Below, one piece after another: positions 47,694-55,786 of a stretch of 64,000 nt of DNA. The notes beneath the pieces were generated by a model. It was not told the DNA's origin, did not search any database, and saw only the letters and a program-made list of their open reading frames with translations. The stretch's first letter is position 1, and the number at the start of each line of letters is the position of its first letter. The DNA comes from JAXMEQ01 sp046348225 (GTDB lineage: Bacteria; Pseudomonadota; Gammaproteobacteria; Burkholderiales; Burkholderiaceae_C). The translations under genes and the position numbers were made by a program. The stretch spans positions 372,001 through 436,000 of the forward strand of contig JAXMEQ010000002.1 of the NCBI GenBank assembly GCA_046348225.1, written 5' to 3'.

Positions 47694-47708
47694 TTCGAAT
47701 TATTTGAA
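47694..47708. promoter_or_regulatory. Candidate LysR operator between divergent genes
   Basis: TTCGAATTATTTGAA, a near-perfect inverted repeat with a T-N11-A frame, in an AT-rich 124-base divergent region. It lies 17-31 bases upstream of the LysR start codon and about 95 bases from the pirin start. Inference from position and symmetry. Confidence 0.45.
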
Positions 47709-47801
47709 TGATGCCATCAATCCGGAGCACTCGTTGCCGTCACATCCCCTCCTACATTCGAGTCCTGCCTTGATGCAGATCAAAGAAATCAGGAGCCCGA
47801 C

Positions 47802-48503
47802 ATGCTGACCCTTCGCAAATCACAGGACCGCGGCTATGCCGACCACGGCTGGCTCAAGTCGTACCACAGCTTTTCGTTCGCCGGCTACTTTGACCCGCGC
47901 CACATGGGCTTTGGCAACCTGCGGGTGATCAACGAGGACCGCATTGCGCCCGGCACGGGTTTCGGCACGCACGGCCACCGCGACATGGAGATCATCAGCT
48001 ATGTGCTGCAGGGCAACCTGGCCCACAAGGACACCCTGGGCAACGTCAAGGGCATCCCTCCGGGTGATGTGCAGCGCATGAGCGCCGGCACCGGCGTGCA
48101 ACACAGCGAGTTCAACCACGCCCGCGATCAGACCACGCATTTCCTGCAGATCTGGATCGAACCCAACGTCACCGGCATCCCGGCCAGCTACGAGCAAAAG
48201 ACCTTTGCCGACGCTGAAAAGCAGGGCCGGCTCCGCCTGGTGGCGTCGCCTGACGGCGCCCAGGGCTCGGTCACGATCCATGCCGATGCAGCGCTGCATG
48301 CCGGCCTGTTTGACGGCGCCGAGACGGCCGAGCTGGCGCTGGACCCGAAACGCAAGGCCTATGTGCACCTGGTGCGCGGCGAACTGCAGGTCAATGGCCA
48401 GAAGCTGACCTCTGGCGACGCGGCCCTGCTGGAAAACGAAACGCGGCTCGCACTGGCGCACGGCAAGGACGCCGAAGTGCTGGTGTTCGACCTGGCACCC
48501 TGA
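47802..48503 (+). CDS. Pirin family protein (short form)
   Basis: 233 residues, bicupin. The metal-binding His/Glu set is in GFGTHGHRDMEIISYVLQG and GVQHSEFNH. Bacterial pirins of this size (YhhW type) can show quercetinase activity or act as redox-linked regulators. First gene of a likely operon with DoxX, a flavodoxin-like oxidoreductase and OsmC. Confidence 0.88.
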   Translation: MLTLRKSQDRGYADHGWLKSYHSFSFAGYFDPRHMGFGNLRVINEDRIAPGTGFGTHGHRDMEIISYVLQGNLAHKDTLGNVKGIPPGDVQRMSAGTGVQHSEFNHARDQTTHFLQIWIEPNVTGIPASYEQKTFADAEKQGRLRLVASPDGAQGSVTIHADAALHAGLFDGAETAELALDPKRKAYVHLVRGELQVNGQKLTSGDAALLENETRLALAHGKDAEVLVFDLAP

Positions 48504-48529
48504 CGCATTCATTCAACACAAGGAACCCC

Positions 48530-48946
48530 ATGAACCCCTCCATCGCCACCCAGAACGGCCTCTCCCTGGCCGGCCGCGCGCTGATCGCGCTGCTGTTTGT
48601 GCCCGCCGGGTTGAGCAAGATCGGCAGCTTCGCCGGCGTGGCCGGCTACATTGCCTCCAAGGGCGTACCGCTGGCAGAAGTGTGTGCCGCCATCGCCATT
48701 GCGGTGGAAGTGGGCCTCGGGCTGCTGATCCTGGCCGGCTGGCAGACGCGCTGGGCCGCCCTGGGCATGGCCATCTTCACCGTTGTCATCACCTTCATCT
48801 TCCACGCCTTCTGGGCGGTACCACCCGAGCAGGTCATGCAGCAACAGCAGGCGTTCTTCAAGAACATCGCCGTCGTGGGCGGGCTGCTGGCCCTGGTGGC
48901 CTGGGGCCCCGGTGGCTACAGCCTGGACGGGCGTCGAGCGACCTGA
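48530..48946 (+). CDS. DoxX family membrane protein
   Basis: 138 residues, four membrane helices. The N-terminal ALIALLFVPAGLSKI stretch is the DoxX signature. DoxX proteins often take part in thiol/oxidative stress complexes. It starts 26 bases after the pirin stop. Confidence 0.87.
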   Translation: MNPSIATQNGLSLAGRALIALLFVPAGLSKIGSFAGVAGYIASKGVPLAEVCAAIAIAVEVGLGLLILAGWQTRWAALGMAIFTVVITFIFHAFWAVPPEQVMQQQQAFFKNIAVVGGLLALVAWGPGGYSLDGRRAT

Positions 48947-49003
48947 CGGCGCGGACGCCTCCCTCAATTTCCCTCAACGCCCTTCACTCTGGAGCATCTC
49001 AAA

Positions 49004-49558
49004 ATGGCAAAAACTGTTGTTGTGTATCACTCGGGCTACGGCCACACCCAGCGCATGGCCCAGGCCGTCGCCGACGGCGCAGGCGCGCAGCTGCTGGCGA
49101 TCGACGCCGAGGGCAACCTGCCCGAAGGCGGCTGGGACGCGCTGAACGCGGCCGATGCCATCATCATGGGCTCGCCCACCTACATGGGCACCGTGAGCTG
49201 GCAGTTCAAGAAATTTGCCGACGCCTCGTCCAAGCAGTGGTTCGGCCAGCAATGGAAGGACAAGGTCTTCGCCGGTTTCACCAACAGCGCCACCATGAAC
49301 GGCGACAAGCTGTCCACCCTGCATTACCTGTTCACGCTGGCCATGCAGCACAGCGGCATCTGGGTTGGCACCGGCCTGATGCCCAGCAACAGCAAGGCCG
49401 CCCAGCGCAACGACGTGAACTACGTCGGTTCGTTCGCCGGCGCCATGGCGCAGTCACCGTCGGACGCCTCACCGGCTGAAATGCCGCAGGGTGACCTGGA
49501 CACCGCCAAGCTGTTTGGCAAGCGTGTGGCCGAGGTTGCTGCCCGGCTGCGCGGCTGA
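49004..49558 (+). CDS. Flavodoxin-fold NAD(P)H-dependent oxidoreductase (WrbA-like)
   Basis: 184 residues. FMN phosphate loop VVYHSGYGHTQRMAQAVADG and isoalloxazine loop GSPTYMGTVSWQFKKFAD. Likely reduces quinones by two electrons, avoiding semiquinone radicals. Slightly shorter than WrbA, so an exact orthologue is not claimed. Confidence 0.86.
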   Translation: MAKTVVVYHSGYGHTQRMAQAVADGAGAQLLAIDAEGNLPEGGWDALNAADAIIMGSPTYMGTVSWQFKKFADASSKQWFGQQWKDKVFAGFTNSATMNGDKLSTLHYLFTLAMQHSGIWVGTGLMPSNSKAAQRNDVNYVGSFAGAMAQSPSDASPAEMPQGDLDTAKLFGKRVAEVAARLRG

Positions 49559-49588
49559 TAGATTGGCCGCCTGACCCAGGAGCCGGCC

Positions 49589-49996
49589 ATGACCATCACC
49601 CTCTCCCGCGTTGCCGGTGCCCCGCTGGCGCAAACGCTGAGCATCCGCAACCACCGGTTCACGGTGGACGGCAGCGCGGCCGAGGGTGGCAGCGATGCCG
49701 GCCCCAGCCCGCACGACCTGTACGACGCAGCGCTGGGCGCCTGCAAGGCGCTCACCGTGCTGTGGTACGCCCGCCGCAAGGGATGGGCCGTGCAGGATGT
49801 GCATACAACGGTGGACCGCGACGACACACAGGAGCGCCAGGGCCACTACCGCCTGAACGCGACGCTGCGCATCACGGGCGACCTGACCGATGCACAGATC
49901 AGGGAGCTGGAGGCCGTGGCCCACAAATGCCCGGTGCACAAGCTCATGACCGCCGTGACGACCGAGATCGCCACCACGGTGGAGCGCGGCACATGA
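49589..49996 (+). CDS. OsmC family peroxidase-like protein
   Basis: 135 residues. Two conserved Cys lie in ALGACKALTVLWYARRKGW and HKCPVHKLM, the redox pair of OsmC/Ohr-type peroxidases. It overlaps the next gene by 4 bases (ATGA). Confidence 0.86.
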   Translation: MTITLSRVAGAPLAQTLSIRNHRFTVDGSAAEGGSDAGPSPHDLYDAALGACKALTVLWYARRKGWAVQDVHTTVDRDDTQERQGHYRLNATLRITGDLTDAQIRELEAVAHKCPVHKLMTAVTTEIATTVERGT

Positions 49997-50880
49997 GCCC
50001 GGCGCCCCTGCTGCTGGCTGGCCACACCAAGGACCTGGGTGGTGGCTTTCACGTGCGCCGCCTGCTGCCAGCGGCCCAGCGCCGCTCGGTCGGGCCGTTC
50101 ATTTTCTTTGACCACTTTGGCCCCGCGCACGTGCGGCCAGAGGACAACCACGATGTGCGGCCCCACCCGCACATCGGCCTGGCCACGGTAACCTATCTGT
50201 TCGAAGGCGCGATGATGCACCGCGACAGCCTGGGCTCGGAGCAGGTGATCGAGCCAGGCGCCATCAACTGGATGACCGCCGGCAGCGGCATCGTGCACTC
50301 CGAACGCCGGCCCGAGGCGCTGGCCCAGCGCTGTTTCACCAACCACGGGCTGCAGCTGTGGGCCGCGCTGCCACGCGAAGCCGAGGAGGCCGCACCGTCG
50401 TTCCGCCACACGCCGGCCGCTGCGATTCCCGAGCTGGCCGTGGACGCCGCCACGGTGCGCGTGCTGGTCGGCTCGGCCTTCGGCGCACAGTCCCCCGTGG
50501 CCACCTTCAGCGAAACGCTGTACCTGGACGTGCAGCTGCCCGCCAACGCCCGCTTCACGCTGCCCGCTCTGGCCGCTGAAATGGCGTTGTACGCGGTGGA
50601 TGCACCGGTACAACTGGATGGCACGACGCTGCCGGCGCAAGGCATGGCTGTGCTGGAAAGCGGTGCCGCCACGCACATCCGCACGGCCGGGACACCCGCC
50701 CGCCTGGCCGTCATCGGCGGTGCGCCGCTGGATGGCCCGCGCCACATGTGGTGGAACTTCGTCTCCAGCCGCAAGGAGCGCATCGTGCAGGCCGCCGACG
50801 ACTGGGAAGCCGGCCGCTTCACCCCGGTGCCGGGCGAAAGCGAATTCATTCCCTTGCCGGAGCGCCACTTCACGCGCTGA
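49993..50880 (+). CDS. Pirin family protein (long form)
   Basis: 295 residues, bicupin of the YhaK/pirin-like group, with the metal site in HPHIGLATVTYLFEGAMMH and GSGIVHSERRP. A second pirin in the same gene group. Its long C-terminal cupin domain separates it from the first. Confidence 0.88.
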   Translation: MSPAPLLLAGHTKDLGGGFHVRRLLPAAQRRSVGPFIFFDHFGPAHVRPEDNHDVRPHPHIGLATVTYLFEGAMMHRDSLGSEQVIEPGAINWMTAGSGIVHSERRPEALAQRCFTNHGLQLWAALPREAEEAAPSFRHTPAAAIPELAVDAATVRVLVGSAFGAQSPVATFSETLYLDVQLPANARFTLPALAAEMALYAVDAPVQLDGTTLPAQGMAVLESGAATHIRTAGTPARLAVIGGAPLDGPRHMWWNFVSSRKERIVQAADDWEAGRFTPVPGESEFIPLPERHFTR

Positions 50881-50912
50881 ACCCGGGCGCGGCGCGGTTT
50901 TATCATCGCGTC

Positions 50913-51608
50913 ATGAAAATTTTTGCGCTGCTGCCGTGGGCAGACTGGCTGGCCTTGCTGGCGTTCTTTGGTGGCTGGATGGGCTACGCCTGGTTTGCGC
51001 GCTACTGGTCGGTGCGGCGGCCGTCGCTGCTGGCACTGACCAACCGCTTCCGCCGCCTGTGGATGCTGCAGGCCACCAGCCGCGACCCGCGCGTGCTCGA
51101 CGGCTTCATCACCCAGAGCCTGTCGACCAGTTCGTCGTTCTTTGCATCCACCACGATCCTGATCATCGGCGGGCTGGTGGCGCTGCTGGGCACCACCGAC
51201 AAGGCGGCCGAATTCGTGCGCGAAATCCCGTTCGCGCAAGCCACGCCGCTGCTGGTGTTCGAGTTCAAGATCATCATCCTGCTGGGCATCTTTGTTTACG
51301 CCTTCTTCCGCTTCTCGTGGGCCATGCGGCAGTACACCATCGTGGCGGTGGTGGTCGGCGCCATGCCCGACCCGAAGCAGTTCGAGCGCGGTGAATTCGA
51401 GCGTGAACCGGTGGCCGAGCGCGCCGGCAAGCTCACGGGGCTGGCCGCCGAGACCTTCAACGACGGCCTGCGCGCCTACTATTTCTCGTTCGCGGCGCTG
51501 GGCTGGTTTTTTTCGCCGCTGGTGTTCGCGGTGTCCACCGGCCTGGTGGTGCTGATCCTGTATGCGCGCGAATTCCGCTCCGACGTGCTCCACGTGCTGC
51601 GCGATTGA
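50913..51608 (+). CDS. DUF599 family membrane protein
   Basis: 231 residues from the ATG at 50913, with four predicted membrane helices (about 7-25, 78-98, 113-137, 190-222). The family is common in Proteobacteria, with no established function. Confidence 0.78.
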   Translation: MKIFALLPWADWLALLAFFGGWMGYAWFARYWSVRRPSLLALTNRFRRLWMLQATSRDPRVLDGFITQSLSTSSSFFASTTILIIGGLVALLGTTDKAAEFVREIPFAQATPLLVFEFKIIILLGIFVYAFFRFSWAMRQYTIVAVVVGAMPDPKQFERGEFEREPVAERAGKLTGLAAETFNDGLRAYYFSFAALGWFFSPLVFAVSTGLVVLILYAREFRSDVLHVLRD

Positions 51609-51671
51609 TCCTTCTGCGCAAGGCTGCGTGTAGAGTAGGCCCAATCCCGCACCACCACAACGAGACAGCCC

Positions 51672-52733
51672 ATGCCACCCAAGCCTGCCCCCGTCAAAGC
51701 GCAACACTTCGCCATCATTGGCGCCGGCATGGCCGGCATCACCTGCGCCCGCACGCTGGTGCAGGCGGGTCATCGCGTGACGGTATTCGAGAAGAGCCGG
51801 GGCTACGGCGGGCGCATGGCCACCCGCAGCTCGCCGTTCGGTACCTTTGACCACGGCGCTCAGTACTTCACCGTGCGTGATGCGCGCTTTGCCCTGGCCC
51901 TGCAGACTGCCCCCGGGCGGGCCCGGCCCTGGAGCGCCAACGCCGTGCGGGTGCTCGACCCTTTGGGCCGCGTGGCCGAGGTCGCGCTGCCTTCGCCGGA
52001 AGCGCATCACGTGGGCGTCCCCGGCATGAACGCGCTGGTACGCGAATGGGCGCAGCCCCTGGCCAGCCAGGGCGGCGTGGCGCTTCAAACCCAGGTCACG
52101 CGCATCGAGCGCGACGCCCTGGACGCGCAGCGCTGGCAGTTGCGCACGACGGGCACTGACGACTCGGTGCATGTCTATTCAGGCTTTGACGCGGTGCTGC
52201 TGGCCATCCCGCATGTCCAGGCGCAGGCCCTGCTCACCGCGTCGGCCCAAGGCGCGGCGCTGGTGGACAAGATGGCCTCGGTGCAGGTGGCCCCGTGCTG
52301 GACCTTGATGCTGGCCTTTCCGCAAGCCGTGCAGCCCAACCTGCCACACCTCGGCCCCCAGTGGAACGCCGCCTTCAGCACACACCACCGGATCGCCTGG
52401 CTGGCCCGTGAGTCATCCAAACCCGGGCGTGACGCGATCGAGCGCTGGACGGTGCAGGCCAGCGCGGCCTGGTCGCGCGAGCACCTGGAAGACGACGCTC
52501 CGCGCGTCCAGGCCAAGCTGCTCAAGGCGTTTGCCGAAGTCACGGGCATCCGCGCCGAGCCGGCCCACGCCCAGGTGCACCGCTGGCGTTATGCCAAGAC
52601 CGAAACCCCGCTGGGCAAAAGCCATCTGTGGGATGCGAAAACCCGCCTTGGCGTGTGCGGTGACTGGTGCCTGGGCCACCGGGTCGAAAACGCGTTTGTG
52701 TCCGGGCTGGAGCTGGCGCTCAAGGTGATCTGA
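51672..52733 (+). CDS. FAD-dependent oxidoreductase, renalase-like
   Basis: 353 residues. N-terminal dinucleotide motif IIGAGMAGITCARTLVQAGH at residues 16-35, then FEKSRGYGGRMATR, typical of the renalase/amine-oxidase-like group. The C-terminal CGDWCLGHRVENAFVSGLELA is the second FAD contact. Substrate unknown. It lies 10 bases before gluQ. Confidence 0.83.
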   Translation: MPPKPAPVKAQHFAIIGAGMAGITCARTLVQAGHRVTVFEKSRGYGGRMATRSSPFGTFDHGAQYFTVRDARFALALQTAPGRARPWSANAVRVLDPLGRVAEVALPSPEAHHVGVPGMNALVREWAQPLASQGGVALQTQVTRIERDALDAQRWQLRTTGTDDSVHVYSGFDAVLLAIPHVQAQALLTASAQGAALVDKMASVQVAPCWTLMLAFPQAVQPNLPHLGPQWNAAFSTHHRIAWLARESSKPGRDAIERWTVQASAAWSREHLEDDAPRVQAKLLKAFAEVTGIRAEPAHAQVHRWRYAKTETPLGKSHLWDAKTRLGVCGDWCLGHRVENAFVSGLELALKVI

Positions 52734-52743
52734 GCGGCGGCGC

Positions 52744-53688
52744 ATGGGCGGCTATCGCGGACGGTTCGCGCCCTCGCCCACCGGGCCGCTGCACGCCGGC
52801 TCGCTGGTGGCGGCGCTGGCCAGCTGGCTAGACGCCCGTGCCCACGGCGGTGGCTGGCTGGTCCGCATGGAAGACGTGGACACCCCGCGCTGCGTGCCGG
52901 GCGCGGACCAGACCATCCTGCGCCAGCTGGCCACCTGCGGCCTGTTGCCGGACGAGCCACCGGTCTGGCAATCGCGGCGCGGCGCCCTGTACCAGCAGGC
53001 GCTGGATGAACTGGCGCAACGCGGACTGGCCTACCCCTGTGCCTGTACCCGCAAGGACATCGAGGTGACGCTGGCCGCCCGGGGCATGCCGCGGGCACGC
53101 CATGGCGAACTGGTTTACCCCGGCACCTGCCGCGACGGGCTGCAGGGCCGCCCGGGCCGTGCCTGGCGCTTCCGGCTTCCGCTCCTAACGGAAAAAGTAC
53201 CTCCGGCCCGCACGGAGCCTGCGCAAGGCGCTATGAAAATGATAGCAATCCAAACCTGCTGGGAAGACCGTCGCCTGGGCCACCAGCAGCAGGACGTGGC
53301 CGCCGAGGTGGGCGATTTCGTGCTCAGACGGGCCGACGGCCTGTGGGCCTACCAGCTGGCCGTGGTGGTGGACGATGCCCGCCAGGGCATCAGCCATGTG
53401 GTGCGTGGCGAAGACCTCGCCGACAACACCGCACGGCAGATCCTGCTGCAGCAAGCGCTTAGCTTGCCGACCCCCGCTTACCTGCACACGCCGCTGGTGC
53501 TGGGCGCCAACGGCGAGAAGCTGTCCAAGCAGAGTGGCGCGGCCGCGCTGTCACTGGACGACCCGCTGGCCTGCCTGAATGCGGCCGCCGCGGTACTCGG
53601 ACTGCCCCCGCAGCAAGGCCGGCTGGCCGATGCGCTGGCGGCCTGGGTTGGCGCCTGGGCCGCCTCCTACAATCGGCGGCGTGACTGA
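52744..53688 (+). CDS. gluQ: Glutamyl-Q tRNA(Asp) synthetase with repeat-derived insertion
   Basis: 314 residues. Class I synthetase core without an anticodon-binding domain. GRFAPSPTGPLHAGSLVAAL carries the HxGH-type signature, zinc ligands are in YPCACTRKD and YPGTC, and the KMSKS-like loop is EKLSKQ. It attaches glutamate to the queuosine base of tRNA-Asp. Residues about 153-168 (PPARTEPAQGAMKMIA) are encoded by copy E of the 46-bp repeat, in the same frame as copies B and G. The insertion lies in a loop between RFRLPL and the next strand. Confidence 0.92.
   Translation: MGGYRGRFAPSPTGPLHAGSLVAALASWLDARAHGGGWLVRMEDVDTPRCVPGADQTILRQLATCGLLPDEPPVWQSRRGALYQQALDELAQRGLAYPCACTRKDIEVTLAARGMPRARHGELVYPGTCRDGLQGRPGRAWRFRLPLLTEKVPPARTEPAQGAMKMIAIQTCWEDRRLGHQQQDVAAEVGDFVLRRADGLWAYQLAVVVDDARQGISHVVRGEDLADNTARQILLQQALSLPTPAYLHTPLVLGANGEKLSKQSGAAALSLDDPLACLNAAAAVLGLPPQQGRLADALAAWVGAWAASYNRRRD
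53201..53246 (+). repeat. 46-bp interspersed repeat, copy E (inside gluQ, sense)
   Basis: Aligns gap-free with the other copies and ends GCTATGAAAATGATAGC. The consensus TGA at 53224-53226 is CAA here, so the gluQ frame reads through. Confidence 0.83.
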
Positions 53689-54391
53689 ACCTGCCACCCC
53701 CAACCGGCCGCCTGAGGGCGTCGCCCACCCGCGCACCATCCGCAGCTTTGTGCGCCGCGCCGGCCGCACCACCACGGGCCAGGCGAAGGCTTTTGAGACG
53801 CTGGGCCCGCGTTTTGTGCTGCCGTACGCCCCGGCGCCGCTGGACTTTGCTGCCGCCTTCGGCCGCGACGCGCCGGTGGTGCTGGAAATCGGCTTCGGCA
53901 TGGGCGAGGCCACAGCCCACATTGCGGCACTGCTGCCCGAGACCAACTGCCTTTGCTGCGAGGTCCACGAACCTGGCGTGGGCGCCCTGCTCAAGCGGAT
54001 TGGCGAGCGTGGGCTGGGCAACATCCGCATCCTGGCGCACGACGCGGTGGAGGTGCTGGACCACATGCTGCCGAGCGCCAGCCTGGACGGCGTTCACATC
54101 TTTTTTCCCGACCCCTGGCACAAGAAAAAGCACAACAAGCGCCGGCTGATCCAGCCACCGCTGGTGGCCCAACTGGCCCAGCGACTCAAGCCCGGGGGCT
54201 ATTTGCACTGCGCGACCGACTGGGAGCCCTACGCGCGCCAGATGCTGCAGGTGCTGTCGGCCGAGCCCGCCCTGCGCAATACCGCCAGCGACTTTGCGCC
54301 CAAGCCACACTACCGGCCGCTGACCAAATTTGAAAACCGGGGCCTCAAACTGGGCCATGGCGTCTGGGACCTGGTCTTCCAACGCGTGTGA
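53681..54391 (+). CDS. trmB: tRNA (guanine-N7)-methyltransferase
   Basis: 236 residues from a GTG start that overlaps the end of gluQ by 8 bases. SAM-binding motif VVLEIGFGMGEATAHIAA; the diagnostic FFPDPWHKKKHNKRRLIQ. Makes m7G46 in tRNA. With gluQ it forms a tRNA-modification pair. Confidence 0.95.
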   Translation: MTEPATPNRPPEGVAHPRTIRSFVRRAGRTTTGQAKAFETLGPRFVLPYAPAPLDFAAAFGRDAPVVLEIGFGMGEATAHIAALLPETNCLCCEVHEPGVGALLKRIGERGLGNIRILAHDAVEVLDHMLPSASLDGVHIFFPDPWHKKKHNKRRLIQPPLVAQLAQRLKPGGYLHCATDWEPYARQMLQVLSAEPALRNTASDFAPKPHYRPLTKFENRGLKLGHGVWDLVFQRV

Positions 54392-54487
54392 TTGGCGCGA
54401 CAGCTTGCTAGGTGAACGCGGCAAAGCTCATTAAAATCAAGGGCTTGTGCTCAAGAGTTCATCCAGCATCTCGCAAGCCGCAACACC

Positions 54488-55771
54488 TTGAAACCAGCAT
54501 CCCCACCGCCGGCGGACACCAAACTGTTCCGTGACGCAGTGCTCAAAGCGCGCAGCGCGCGCTCGCTCGGTCAAATCATTCTCACGCCCCGCGCCAGCAC
54601 CACCTGGATGGTGGTGTGTTCCGCTGTCCTGGGCATCGCGGTGGTGGCCTTCCTCACGCTGGGCACCTACACGCGGCGCGCCACCGTCACCGGCCAGCTG
54701 GTACCGTCGGCCGGCGTGATCCGCGTCCACACGCCGCAGGCCGGTGTGGTGCTCGAGAAAAACGTGGCCGAAGGCCAGCTTGTCAAGAAGGGCGATGTGC
54801 TCTACGTGCTGAGCAGCGACCGGCAGGGCTCGGGCAGCCGCGAAATCCAGGCCGACATCGGCCAGCAGGTGGATGAACGGCGGCGCTCGCTGCAGGCGGA
54901 GATCGAGCGCAATCGGCTGGCCGAGGCCGGCGAGATCAGCCACCTCGAGCGCCGGGCCGCCACCCTGCGTTCGGAAGGCCAGGCCATCCAGAACCAGATC
55001 GCGCAGCAGCGCATCCGGCTCAAGCTGGCAGAGGACGCCCGCAAACGCTACCAGGGCCTGGCGGACCAGGACTACATCGCGCGCGAGCAGCTGTTCCAGA
55101 AGGAGGCGGAGCTCACCGAGCAGCAGTCGCGCCTGCAGGCGCTGGAACGCGACGCCCTGGTGTCGCAGCGCGAGCTGTCCACCACGGTGCGCGAGATCGA
55201 AAACACCCGGGTCCGCTACGTCAACCAGAACGCCCTGCTCCAGCGCAGCATCTCGTCGACCCAGCAGGAACTGACCGAAGTGGAAGCCAAACGCCGCGTG
55301 GTGATCACCGCGCCCGAAGCGGGCCGCGCCACGCTGGTGGCAGCGGAAGTGGGCCAGGCGGTGGACGGCACCCGTGCGCTGCTGAACCTGGTGCCCGCCG
55401 ACGCGAAGCTGGAAGCCCGGCTCTACGCCCCGAGCCGAACCGTGGGGTTTGTGCGGCCGGGCGACACGGTGTTGCTGCGCTACCAGTCGTTCCCCTTCCA
55501 GAAATTTGGCCAGCCCGAGGGCGTGGTCACGTCGGTGTCCAACAACGCCGTGACCAGCACCGAGCTGGCGGGCTTCCAGATCCCCGACGTGCCGCCTGGC
55601 GAGCCGGTGTACGCCATCGTGGTGCGGCTGAAGGAGCAGAACGTGACGGCCTACGGCAAGGCCTGGCCGCTGTCGGCCGGCATGCGGCTGGACGCCGACA
55701 TCCTGCAGGAAACGCGACGCCTGTGGGAATGGATGCTCGAGCCGCTGTACAGCGTGACGGGGTCAATGTGA
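54488..55771 (+). CDS. HlyD-family membrane fusion protein of a peptide exporter
   Basis: 427 residues from a TTG start; the first ATG (54608) would remove the cytoplasmic segment LFRDAVLKARSARSL common to this family, so TTG is preferred although the ribosome-binding site is weak. One membrane helix (about 41-61), biotinyl-lipoyl-like halves (RVHTPQAGVVLEKNVAEGQL and VVITAPEAGRATLVAAEVG), and a long coiled coil (about 115-270). CvaA-type adaptor linking the ABC transporter to the TolC-like protein. First gene of the export operon. Confidence 0.88.
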   Translation: MKPASPPPADTKLFRDAVLKARSARSLGQIILTPRASTTWMVVCSAVLGIAVVAFLTLGTYTRRATVTGQLVPSAGVIRVHTPQAGVVLEKNVAEGQLVKKGDVLYVLSSDRQGSGSREIQADIGQQVDERRRSLQAEIERNRLAEAGEISHLERRAATLRSEGQAIQNQIAQQRIRLKLAEDARKRYQGLADQDYIAREQLFQKEAELTEQQSRLQALERDALVSQRELSTTVREIENTRVRYVNQNALLQRSISSTQQELTEVEAKRRVVITAPEAGRATLVAAEVGQAVDGTRALLNLVPADAKLEARLYAPSRTVGFVRPGDTVLLRYQSFPFQKFGQPEGVVTSVSNNAVTSTELAGFQIPDVPPGEPVYAIVVRLKEQNVTAYGKAWPLSAGMRLDADILQETRRLWEWMLEPLYSVTGSM

Positions 55772-55786
55772 TGGGAGGGAGCACGC

